NCBI GenBank assembly: GCA_022822205.1
Contig: JAJECC010000103.1
Location: 1 to 48,980 of the forward strand
From: Rhodospirillales bacterium
GTDB lineage: Bacteria > Pseudomonadota > Alphaproteobacteria > Rhodospirillales > UBA2165
Direction: 5' to 3'
Length of the DNA: 48,980 nt
Part shown: positions 41,844 to 48,980 of the stretch, piece after piece
How the letters are laid out: each line of letters opens with the position of its first letter
How positions within the stretch are numbered: the first letter of the stretch is position 1
Position numbers and translations under genes: made by a program
The notes under the pieces: model-generated
The model's input: only the letters and a program-made list of their open reading frames with translations
The model's database searches: none
What the model was told of the DNA's origin: nothing

Positions 41844-42911
41844 CTACTCGGCGGCCGCCGGCAAATCGCGGCTGTTGAGGGGCAGATTGACGGGCTCGTT
41901 GCGCTCCGCCGACATGTCGGCGGCGACATAAACCTCCATCACCGTCCGTGCCTCCTCCGGCGTCACCATGACGGCCCGGTCACGGGCGACCGCGTCAATG
42001 AAGTGAACGGTCTCGGCAACCATCGGTCCGGCGTAGACATGATCGACGAACTCGCCCGGCATGGTCGACATGGGAAGCTGAATGCCCTTCTCCACCGTGT
42101 TCCACAAGACGTCGCGGTGCGTATCGTCGACGGTCAGCATGCCGTCGGTTCCGATGAACTCGATCCAGGTGCCGGAATAGTTCGGATAGTTGGGCGGCAT
42201 GGTCCAGCCGGCGCCGATATTGATGACGATGCCGTTGTCGAGCGTGACGATAATGTACTGGGTATCTTCAAGCCCCGATTTTTCCTTCATGATGCCGTAG
42301 GCCGACTGGGAATACACCCGGACCGGCTTGGCGCCGCCCATGGCCCAAAGGGCGAAATCGATGTCGTGGGTCGCCTCCATCGCGGCCGGCGACAGGCTGA
42401 TTCGGCCGGAGATCTTGTTCCCCAGTCCCCGGGTAATATGGCGGCTGACCAACGCGCTCACCGGTTTGCCGATGGTGCCGTCGGCGACGGATTTGGCGAC
42501 ATAGGCGAATTTCGGGTTGAAACGCTGGGAGTAGCCGATGGTGAATTTGAGGTCCTTTGCCTTGGCGAGGTCCACCAGTTCGTCCGCTTCGGCGAGGGTC
42601 AGCGCAATGGGCTTTTCCAGGAAGACGTGCTTGCCGGCCTCCATGCTCGCTTTGGCCATCGGGTAGTGGACGGTCTCGGGGGTGGCCGAGATGATGACAG
42701 CCGTAATCCCGTCGTTCTTCAGGAGTTCCTCGTAGTCGGCCGTCGCCGTGACGGCGCCGGTCATGGACCGAACTTCCTCGAGACGCTCCGGATTGGTCTC
42801 CGCGATGTGGAGTTCGCCGACGAGCGGATTATCCGCACAGCTTACCGCCCGTATGCCGCCGCACCAGCCGGTGCCGATAATCGCCACGTTTATCGGATTG
42901 TACATGTCCAT
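41844..42911 (-). CDS. Gfo/Idh/MocA family oxidoreductase
   Basis: A 355-residue NAD(P)-dependent dehydrogenase: INVAIIGTGWCGGIRAVSCA at the N-terminus, HVFLEKPIALT with the conserved EKP, TIGYSQRFNPKFAYV and ATHDIDFALWAMG with the catalytic-type His. It is related to, but clearly different from, the protein at 34035. The ATG at 42911 has AGGGA four bases upstream; a second candidate lies at 42932. The palindromic operator is 41 bp upstream. It is downstream of tctC on the same strand but separated by a terminator, so it has its own promoter. Confidence 0.92.
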   Translation of the reverse strand: MDMYNPINVAIIGTGWCGGIRAVSCADNPLVGELHIAETNPERLEEVRSMTGAVTATADYEELLKNDGITAVIISATPETVHYPMAKASMEAGKHVFLEKPIALTLAEADELVDLAKAKDLKFTIGYSQRFNPKFAYVAKSVADGTIGKPVSALVSRHITRGLGNKISGRISLSPAAMEATHDIDFALWAMGGAKPVRVYSQSAYGIMKEKSGLEDTQYIIVTLDNGIVINIGAGWTMPPNYPNYSGTWIEFIGTDGMLTVDDTHRDVLWNTVEKGIQLPMSTMPGEFVDHVYAGPMVAETVHFIDAVARDRAVMVTPEEARTVMEVYVAADMSAERNEPVNLPLNSRDLPAAAE

Positions 42912-42952
42912 AATCCCTGAAACCCCGGCCAAAGCCGGAAATTGTCCTTGAA

Positions 42953-42966
42953 CTCTTATATAAGAC
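42953..42966. promoter_or_regulatory. Operator-like palindrome overlapping a probable -10 element
   Basis: CTCTTATATAAGAC, 13 of 14 matches to GTCTTATATAAGAC. On the minus strand the sequence TTGCTC lies 17 bp before TATATA of the palindrome, so the site would cover the -10 box of the oxidoreductase gene at 42911. Confidence 0.65.
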
Positions 42967-43026
42967 CGGAATTGGCCGAGAGCAACGCGGCCCTCGCCCC
43001 TGTCCGGTCACTGCAGGCAAATATGA

Positions 43027-43056
43027 AAATGGCATCCCCCGGAGGGGATGCCATTT
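43027..43056 (-). terminator. Rho-independent terminator after tctC
   Basis: A perfect 13-bp stem, AAATGGCATCCCC (43027-43039) with GGGGATGCCATTT (43044-43056), and a four-base loop. On the minus strand it is followed by TTTTCATATTT. It lies 16 bp after the stop of the second tctC and before the MocA-type gene. Confidence 0.88.
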
Positions 43057-43072
43057 CCGGAACCGATCTGGC

Positions 43073-44038
43073 TTAGTTGGAGGCCAAGCCCTTGATCATG
43101 TTCTTGTAGGCAACGCTCTGTTTCGGGCGGCGCTTCTCGTAATCCTGGCCGCTCTCAAAGTTCGCGACCTCGCCGATGGCCTTGATCAGACGCAGGTACG
43201 TCTTGTCCTTCTGAATGGCAGCCATGGCATCGCGGAGTTTCTTCAGGCGGTCGGCGGGAATGCCGCGCGGCGCCATCAGAATGCGGTGCATCTGGCCGAT
43301 ATCGGCGGTGTAGCCCAGATCCTTAAAGGTCGGCACCCCTTCGAAGTCGCTCTTCGTCCCGGCGCTGATCAGGACGCGAACCTTATTGCCCTGGCCGAGA
43401 ATGGTCGACTTGAACTGCATGGTGAAGTCGGCTTCGCCGCGCAGGAAACCGGCCATGGAGGGTCCGCCGCCCTTGTACGGCACCATGACGATCTTGTCGG
43501 CGATGCCCGCTTCGGTGAACAGCTGCAGAGCCGGCGCGTGGGTGGCGCCCCAGTTGCCCGAATGGGCGAACTTGATCGTACCCGGCTTGGCCTTGGCCGC
43601 CGCGACGAGATCCTGGAACGACTTGAACGGGCTGTCGGCGCGCACGATGATCGAGAAGAAACCGGAGTTCAGCTTCGCGACGGTGACAAAATCCTTGTCG
43701 GTGTCATAGGGAAGCTTCTTCACGTGCTTCTGCAGCTGATCGAAGTAGTTGTGCGAGAACAGGAGGGTATACCCATCCGGTTTCGCCTTGGCCGCGGCCG
43801 CCGTACCGGTCTGGCCCGACGCGCCCGGCATCAGCTTCACGATCATCGCATTGCCGAGATATTGCGGAATGACGGAGGTGAACACCCGCGCGTTCCGGTC
43901 GTGGGATCCGCCCGCGCCAAGGGGCATGATCATGGTAATGGGCTTCTCGGGAAATTCGGCCCGGACGTCATCGACGCCGAGCAGACCGAATACGAGAAGG
44001 GCTCCCAGAAGTAGTTTGGACAAATTCGCTATCCGCAT
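43073..44038 (-). CDS. tctC: TTT transporter substrate-binding protein, TctC family (second system)
   Basis: A 321-residue periplasmic protein with signal peptide (MRIANLSKLLLGALLVFGLLG..VRAE, cleavage at about 27), then FPEKPITMIMPLGAGGSHDRNAR, KPDGYTLLFSHNY and MVPYKGGGPSMAGFLRGE. The ATG at 44038 has GAGAGGAAAG upstream. It sits 3' of its permease genes, not 5' as in the first TTT system, with its own operator-like site and a strong terminator, so it is expressed as a separate unit. Ligand unknown. Confidence 0.93.
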   Translation of the reverse strand: MRIANLSKLLLGALLVFGLLGVDDVRAEFPEKPITMIMPLGAGGSHDRNARVFTSVIPQYLGNAMIVKLMPGASGQTGTAAAAKAKPDGYTLLFSHNYFDQLQKHVKKLPYDTDKDFVTVAKLNSGFFSIIVRADSPFKSFQDLVAAAKAKPGTIKFAHSGNWGATHAPALQLFTEAGIADKIVMVPYKGGGPSMAGFLRGEADFTMQFKSTILGQGNKVRVLISAGTKSDFEGVPTFKDLGYTADIGQMHRILMAPRGIPADRLKKLRDAMAAIQKDKTYLRLIKAIGEVANFESGQDYEKRRPKQSVAYKNMIKGLASN

Positions 44039-44120
44039 TGTCTTTCCTCTCTGTTGGTCGTCTCTCTTCAATAATGTTCCCTGTAAAACAGGGGTCGGTA
44101 AATCAATTTGTGCCGTCAAG

Positions 44121-44134
44121 GTCTTATATAAGAC
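44121..44134. promoter_or_regulatory. Operator-like palindrome, perfect copy
   Basis: GTCTTATATAAGAC, a perfect 14-bp inverted repeat between tctA and tctC of the second TTT system, 82 bp upstream of the tctC start. Together with the copy at 46382 this places the same site before both transcription units of one transporter. Confidence 0.7.
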
Positions 44135-44177
44135 TACATAGCACGCTTCAGGGTCAAGTGCACCCCGACATCCTTCA

Positions 44178-45701
44178 TCAGTGCGCGGCGCCTTCACCAA
44201 ACCGCTGCCTGAGCCGGTTGTTGCGCCGCCACATCAAATAGGTCAGCAACGGCGTCAACGCCAGGATGGCCGCGGTCGCCGGACGCTCCAGCGTAACGAA
44301 GGTCAACAGGTCCCCCTGCGCCAAGGTCACGGTCTGACCAAAGGAATACTCGAGTGTCGGCCCCAGGATGAAGCCCATGGCCATGGGTGTCACGTCGAAA
44401 TGCAGTTTTTTGGCCACGTATCCAAAGACGCCGAAGAACACCAGGACGGCGAGATCGAAGGGCTGTCCCCGGAACACCCACGAGCCGGCAAACGCAAACA
44501 CCAGCGTCAGCGGCAACAAAAACGACTTCCTGATCGTCACCACCTTGGCAAAGAAGGGAATGCACAGGTAGCCGATGAACAGGAATAGAATGTTTGCGAG
44601 AATAATCGAGAGCAGAATGGCGAAAACCAGCGAGCCCTGCTCCTCCATGAGTTGGGGACCGGGCCGCATGCCGTGCGCAATGAACGCGCCGACAAGAATG
44701 ACCGTGAGGTTGTCGCCTGGAATTCCGAGCGTCAGGAGCGGCACCAGTGTCGGTCCGTTTACGGCGTTGTTCGCGGCCTCCGCGGCCGCCACGCCTTCAA
44801 GCTCGCCTTGGCCAAATCTCTCGGGGTGATCGGACGCGCTTTTGGCCGCGGCATATCCCATGAACGCCGCGACCACCTGACCGACCCCGGGCACCATCCC
44901 AATGGTCGTGCCGATCACGGTGGACCGGCCAATCGTACGAAGACAGCTCTTGAATTCGGCAAAGGTGAGACGTTCCCCGGAAACCTTCAATCCCTCGGCG
45001 CTGACGATCTGGGATGCTTTTTTCTCGATGCCGGCAAAAATCTCGGGAAGCGCAAACACGCCGATCAGCATGGGCAGCAGCGGGATACCGGATTCCACCG
45101 ACGTTATCCCGAACGAGAACCGCGACAGCGCGCCGATGGGGTCCTGACCGACCATGGCGAAGAACAAACCGATGGCGAGCATCAGCAGGCCTTTGACGAA
45201 GACGCCGCTGGACGTAGCCGAAATGACAATCAACGCCAAGAACAGGACGGCGGCCAGTTCCGGCGGTCCCATGAGGAGCGCGACGGCGGCGATGGGACCG
45301 ATCAAGGCAATGGTGAAGATGTCGCTCGCGGTGTCCCCGATCACCGATGAAAACAACGCTGTCTCCAGGGCCTTCCGCCCCTTCCCCTTCTTGGTCAGGG
45401 GCGGGCCGTCAAACGTGGTCGCCACGGCCGCGCCCGTACCCGGCATCGACACCAGGATCGCCGGAATGCTGCCCCCGTAAATTCCGCCCTTATAGACACC
45501 GATCAAGAACGGAATCCCCAGCAGGGGGTGAAGAAAGAACGAGATAGGCAGCAGGATCGCCATCGCCATCAGTGTGGTGAAGCCGGGCAGGGCGCCGACG
45601 AACATGCCAAGGAACAATCCGGCGGCAATCAACAGGAACGTCATCAACACCGTTTCCGGGTTAAACAGAATTCCGAATCCGCCTAGAAATGCTTCAAACA
45701 T
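44178..45701 (-). CDS. tctA: TTT transporter large membrane subunit, TctA family (second system)
   Basis: A 507-residue polytopic permease with the duplicated TctA motifs GALPGFTTLMAMAILLP and GMVPGVGQVVAAFMGYA, SMPGTGAAVATTFDGPPLTKKGKG, and about 11 hydrophobic segments. It lies 14 bp downstream of tctB. The C-terminus is short and basic. Confidence 0.94.
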   Translation of the reverse strand: MFEAFLGGFGILFNPETVLMTFLLIAAGLFLGMFVGALPGFTTLMAMAILLPISFFLHPLLGIPFLIGVYKGGIYGGSIPAILVSMPGTGAAVATTFDGPPLTKKGKGRKALETALFSSVIGDTASDIFTIALIGPIAAVALLMGPPELAAVLFLALIVISATSSGVFVKGLLMLAIGLFFAMVGQDPIGALSRFSFGITSVESGIPLLPMLIGVFALPEIFAGIEKKASQIVSAEGLKVSGERLTFAEFKSCLRTIGRSTVIGTTIGMVPGVGQVVAAFMGYAAAKSASDHPERFGQGELEGVAAAEAANNAVNGPTLVPLLTLGIPGDNLTVILVGAFIAHGMRPGPQLMEEQGSLVFAILLSIILANILFLFIGYLCIPFFAKVVTIRKSFLLPLTLVFAFAGSWVFRGQPFDLAVLVFFGVFGYVAKKLHFDVTPMAMGFILGPTLEYSFGQTVTLAQGDLLTFVTLERPATAAILALTPLLTYLMWRRNNRLRQRFGEGAAH

Positions 45702-45715
45702 CGATCAGCGCCGCC

Positions 45716-46282
45716 CTAAAATACCGATTTGTTGCTGAGCCACTTCAACGGCTCGTAAATTGCCCAGTTGCTGGGAACGGCCTCATCTATCGGAAACGGC
45801 GGCAACGACGTTACCAGCACCTTCGTAAACAGCATGAACAGCGCAAAGGGCACGATGATGGAGACCAGCGCGCCCGCCCAATAATTGCGGTTTCCGAAAT
45901 AGGTCGAGACCACGAAGATCATGATCATGCTGCCCGCCACGAAGCCGATATTGACCATGAGCCAGACATAGCCGGCCATGCAGGCGGCGGTCACCGCCAC
46001 ATTTATAATTGCTTCCCGGTCGAGGTCACGAAGTTCATTCCGTTGATGCAGCGACCGGCTTTTCCAGAAAAACCAGATACCGAGCACAAAGATGCCGACG
46101 GCGATGACCTGGGGGAAGAGTTCCGCCGGCAGGGAAACGTCTCCGACGACGCGAATGAGCGGCTTGTCGACATGATCGGGAATGAGGATCCATAGGGCGA
46201 TCGACAGCGCGACGAAAATCAGCGCGGCAACCGAATTGTAGTTGAGATGCTTCTCGGACGTCTCGGCTTCGGTGTCGTCCAA
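45716..46282 (-). CDS. tctB: TTT transporter small membrane subunit, TctB family (second system)
   Basis: A 188-residue protein with four hydrophobic segments (about 18-35, 58-73, 92-130 and 137-152) and a polar N-terminus. It is identified from topology and its position directly before tctA. First gene of its operon; the operator-like palindrome is 99 bp upstream. Confidence 0.85.
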   Translation of the reverse strand: MDDTEAETSEKHLNYNSVAALIFVALSIALWILIPDHVDKPLIRVVGDVSLPAELFPQVIAVGIFVLGIWFFWKSRSLHQRNELRDLDREAIINVAVTAACMAGYVWLMVNIGFVAGSMIMIFVVSTYFGNRNYWAGALVSIIVPFALFMLFTKVLVTSLPPFPIDEAVPSNWAIYEPLKWLSNKSVF

Positions 46283-46381
46283 CTGAGGCTTCCCTTCCTG
46301 TCAACTTGCAGTTCGAATCTTCAGTCCGTTTGCCGCCTTGGTACCGTAAAATCCGCCGGCCCCGATAACCACCCCTTTTTA

Positions 46382-46395
46382 GTCTTATATAAGAC
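46382..46395. promoter_or_regulatory. Operator-like palindrome, perfect copy
   Basis: GTCTTATATAAGAC between tctB (minus) and the membrane protein at 46541 (plus). On the minus strand a GGGACA hexamer lies 18 bp before TATATA, so the palindrome may cover the -10 box of tctB. Confidence 0.7.
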
Positions 46396-46540
46396 CGCGG
46401 TGGTGTACTTGTCCCTCCTGGTCGAGTCAAGGTCCGGACCCGGCGAACCCCCTCGGCCAAGAGCGGGCTTAACGAATAATACGAACGGGGTATGATCCTC
46501 AACATTCCCCATAGAATTATCCGAATTACGGCATACCATC

Positions 46541-47986
46541 TTGAGCGTGACCCACTTACCTACCCTCGGCCTCGCGGCGCTCCTGCTCGCCGCGTCGGCA
46601 GGCCCGGCCGCGGCGCATGCGTTCGGTCAACGCTTCGATTTGCCGGTGCCGCTGCCGTTCTTCCTGTTCGGCGCCGGTGCGGCGGTTGCCTTGTCGTTCG
46701 TTGTCGCCGCCCTGTTCATGCGTCACCGGCCCGGCGACCGGCCGCCGACAGTCAACCTGCTGGACGCCCGGCCGTTTCGTATTCTGGCCCATCCCGTCCT
46801 GGTCTTCGCCGTTCGGCTGATTTTCGTCGGGGTCTTTTTTCTGATCATCGCCACCGGATATGCCGGCAACCAAAACCCATTGCAGAATTTCTCGGTGGTC
46901 ATGGTCTGGGTGATCGCCTGGGTCGGGCTGGCATTCGTATGCTCGCTGATCGGCAACGCCTGGGCGCTCGTTAATCCCTGGAACACGCTCTTCCTGTGGG
47001 CCGAACAGGTTCATGGCGCGGTTACGGGCAGGCGGCTGTCCCGCGGCCTGGCGTGCCCGCCCGGGATGGGGTCCTGGCCGGCCGTCATTCTGTTCGCCAT
47101 CTTCGCCTGGATGGAAATTTCCTGGCCGGGCGGCGCGGTCCCTCGAAACATCGCCGTCGCGCTCACCATCTATTCGGCCGTCACCTGGACCGGCATGTTT
47201 CTCACCGGCCGCGAGGAGTGGTTGGAGCGCGGCGAGGCCTTTCACAACGTGTTCGGAACTTTTGCGCGGTTCTCCATCACCGAGGGCCGGGCCACCCCGG
47301 AGGGACGGGAATGGACTCTCCGGCCGCCCGGTATCGGGTTGCGGGTCGACAAACTGCCCAATGCCGGCCTGATGGTCTTCATTCTGATGCTCTTGGCCAC
47401 GGTCAGCTGGGACGGCTTTACCGAGACCGAACAATCAAAACGCATCGCCCTCGAAGCCTTCTACATGATCCAGGACATCGGGCGGCTGGCCGTGCCGATC
47501 GTCGAATTGATCGGCCTCGCGGCGTTTCCGATCCTGTTTATTGCCGTCTATCTGATTTTCATGGCGGCGGTCGGCGCCATGGGCGGGGACGTCCGGGACA
47601 CGTTCCGGCTGGCGCGGATCATGGTCTACTCCATCGTCCCCATCGCTATCGCTTATCACCTCTCCCACTATTACACGCTGCTTGCCATCGACGGGCAGCT
47701 TCTCATCTCGCGCATTTCCGATCCGTTCGGATTCGGCTGGGACCTGTTCGGAACCGCCGGGCATAAGGTCGACATCGCCGTGGTCAGCGCGAGGTCGGTC
47801 TGGTTCATTTCAGTCGGCGCGATCGTCGTCGGCCACGTGGCCGCCGTCTATCTCGCCCACGCCGAGGCGCTGAAGTTCTACCGGGATCGCCGCCGCGCGC
47901 TCCGCAGCCAACTGCCGATGCTGGTTTTGATGGTCGGCTACACGATGATCAGTCTGTGGATTATCGCCCAACCCATCGTCGCCTGA
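46541..47986 (+). CDS. Conserved polytopic membrane protein, unknown function
   Basis: 481 residues: an N-terminal signal-like segment ending AAAHAFGQR, then about ten hydrophobic helices. The AHAFGQRFDLPVPLPFFLFGAG start and the internal GNAWALVNPWNT and AYHLSHYYTLLAIDGQ segments recall a family of bacterial membrane proteins sometimes labelled fenitrothion hydrolase (FedB); that label is from memory and the biochemical role is doubtful. Several His residues in helix-like contexts could bind metal or haem. The start is TTG at 46541 or GTG at 46547, neither with a good ribosome-binding site. It is divergent from the second tctB. Confidence 0.75.
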   Translation: MSVTHLPTLGLAALLLAASAGPAAAHAFGQRFDLPVPLPFFLFGAGAAVALSFVVAALFMRHRPGDRPPTVNLLDARPFRILAHPVLVFAVRLIFVGVFFLIIATGYAGNQNPLQNFSVVMVWVIAWVGLAFVCSLIGNAWALVNPWNTLFLWAEQVHGAVTGRRLSRGLACPPGMGSWPAVILFAIFAWMEISWPGGAVPRNIAVALTIYSAVTWTGMFLTGREEWLERGEAFHNVFGTFARFSITEGRATPEGREWTLRPPGIGLRVDKLPNAGLMVFILMLLATVSWDGFTETEQSKRIALEAFYMIQDIGRLAVPIVELIGLAAFPILFIAVYLIFMAAVGAMGGDVRDTFRLARIMVYSIVPIAIAYHLSHYYTLLAIDGQLLISRISDPFGFGWDLFGTAGHKVDIAVVSARSVWFISVGAIVVGHVAAVYLAHAEALKFYRDRRRALRSQLPMLVLMVGYTMISLWIIAQPIVA

Positions 47987-48143
47987 GCGTCCGCTAAGCG
48001 CACCCGAAAGTGCGGAAACGGCGCGGAATTCAGCCCAAATTTTTCTGGCAAGCCCCGGGGGGCAGTGCTATGTCACGGCACCTTTAGCAACCGAAATTTG
48101 CCCGCCTCCGGGCCCGCGAATTCATCCGGTGAGGAATTGATTG

Positions 48144-48980
48144 ATGAGTACCCAGGTAGCCGTTGCCGATACCGTTTTTCCCAGCCTCGACCCGGCCAAG
48201 GAGGCCATGTCCCGCGTTGATGCGGAACTCACGCTCGCTTCCGAGCCGACCGTGGAGGGCATCCTGGAGGTGGCCGCCGATGCCGACGCACTGTTGGTCA
48301 CGTACGGCCAGATCAACGCCGACGTCATTGCCGGCCTCAATAACTGCAAAGCCATCGGCCGGTTCGGAATCGGCACCGACAACATCGATATCGGGGCGGC
48401 GGCCGAGAAGGGAATCGTCGTCACCTACGCGCCGGTCTATTGCCTGGACGAGGTTTCGGATCACGCGATGGCGCTGTTGCTGTCCGTGGCCCGCAAGATC
48501 CCGTACGCCAACAAGCTGGTCGCCGAGGGCCGTTGGGAAATGCCGGCGGTGGTCCCGATAGCGCGGCTCCGGGGAAACACTCTCGGACTCCTGGGCCTCG
48601 GCAACATCCCGCAGCAAATTGTCGGCAAGGCGCAGGCGTTCGGCATGAACGTCATTGCCGCCGACCCGTACTGCCCCGATGACGTCTTTCAGAGGTTGAA
48701 CGTCGCCAAGGTCGGGTTCGACGATCTCCTGGCGCGTTCGGACTACATTTCCGTCCACGCGCCGCTGACGCCCGAGACCGAGAAGATGTTCAACATGGAC
48801 GCCTTCAAGAAGATGAAGAACACCGCGTTCCTCATCAACACCGCGCGCGGACCCCTGGTCGATACCGCCGATCTCGCCGCCGCGCTGGACGCGGGCGAAA
48901 TCGCCGGCGCCGGCCTCGACGTGTTGCCGACCGAGCCGCCGGCCGCCGACGACCCCATCGTCGGGCGCGATGATGTGGTG
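48144..48980 (+). CDS. D-isomer-specific 2-hydroxyacid dehydrogenase, C-terminal-binding-protein-like (3' end cut by window edge)
   Basis: 279 codons, continuing past the window. Seen: substrate-domain segment IGRFGIGTDNIDIGAA, the nucleotide-binding motif GLLGLGNIPQQIVGKA, ISVHAPLTPETEKMFN, the catalytic Arg in NTARGPLVD and catalytic Glu in GLDVLPTEPP; the catalytic His would lie beyond the edge. The glycine motif has GLGNIP where GxGxIG is usual, a small deviation. The ATG at 48144 is preceded by GAGGAA. No promoter or terminator was recognised in the 157 bp between this gene and the membrane protein. Confidence 0.92.
   Translation, partial: MSTQVAVADTVFPSLDPAKEAMSRVDAELTLASEPTVEGILEVAADADALLVTYGQINADVIAGLNNCKAIGRFGIGTDNIDIGAAAEKGIVVTYAPVYCLDEVSDHAMALLLSVARKIPYANKLVAEGRWEMPAVVPIARLRGNTLGLLGLGNIPQQIVGKAQAFGMNVIAADPYCPDDVFQRLNVAKVGFDDLLARSDYISVHAPLTPETEKMFNMDAFKKMKNTAFLINTARGPLVDTADLAAALDAGEIAGAGLDVLPTEPPAADDPIVGRDDVV

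Noticed and set aside
43027..43056. The perfect hairpin considered as a regulator site or small RNA
   Set aside because: Its position 16 bp after a stop codon with a T-rich tail is fully explained by a terminator.
46541..47986. Naming the membrane protein fenitrothion hydrolase
   Set aside because: The resemblance is from memory and the catalytic basis is unclear, so it is left as unknown function.

Overview
The window is GC-rich chromosomal DNA (roughly 60% by eye) from an alphaproteobacterium. The best guess is a Rhodospirillales-like, free-living heterotroph. The grounds are the linkage of rluD, a small membrane protein and a JAMM peptidase, the short ClpS, and a dense set of uptake systems and enzymes for organic acids and acyl-CoAs. 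No replication, ribosomal or phage genes are seen.

Layout: 1-1826 holds a partial rluD, a small membrane protein, a JAMM peptidase and tRNA-Glu(CTC). 1836-3153 is a small foreign insert between two copies of the tRNA 3' end, with an IS256-type transposase remnant and an FkbM methyltransferase. 3166-6801 (minus) has a TPR protein, ClpS, a BKACE (DUF849) enzyme and two cyclase-family hydrolases. 7026-12422 (plus) has an amidase, a beta-hydroxyacid dehydrogenase, a PuuE-like deacetylase, RidA, GST, DUF1330 and VOC proteins, with a 263-bp MITE-like element before the last. 12429-20869 (minus) is a liv-type ABC transporter and a three-subunit molybdenum hydroxylase. 21114-27927 (plus) is a tctCBA transporter followed by FAH, epimerase-like, crotonase and CaiB enzymes. 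27935-33697 (minus) is an SsuABC/TauABC-like transporter with Hyi-like and quinone-reductase-like enzymes. 34035-42911 carries two Gfo/Idh/MocA oxidoreductases, a cupin/Ldh/DUF1993/DsbA/flavin-monooxygenase operon, a GntR regulator and two more beta-hydroxyacid dehydrogenases. 43073-46282 (minus) is a second TTT transporter. 46541-48980 has a polytopic membrane protein and a partial 2-hydroxyacid dehydrogenase.

Two observations stand out. First, the DsbA/FrnE-like gene at 36392-37012 has an in-frame TGA exactly where the first cysteine of the CPWC active site should be. The TGA is followed at once by a bacterial-SECIS-like hairpin and by unusually AT-rich codons, so it probably encodes a selenoprotein (U-P-W-C) that a conventional gene caller would truncate. 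Second, a 14-bp palindrome, GTCTTATATAAGAC, recurs with 0 to 2 mismatches in five intergenic regions. Each lies upstream of a TTT or ABC substrate-binding gene, a tctB gene or a MocA oxidoreductase gene, which looks like the operator of an unrecognised local regulon.

Most transporters are directly linked to enzyme genes, which suggests several transporter-plus-catabolic modules. The actual substrates cannot be read from the sequence.
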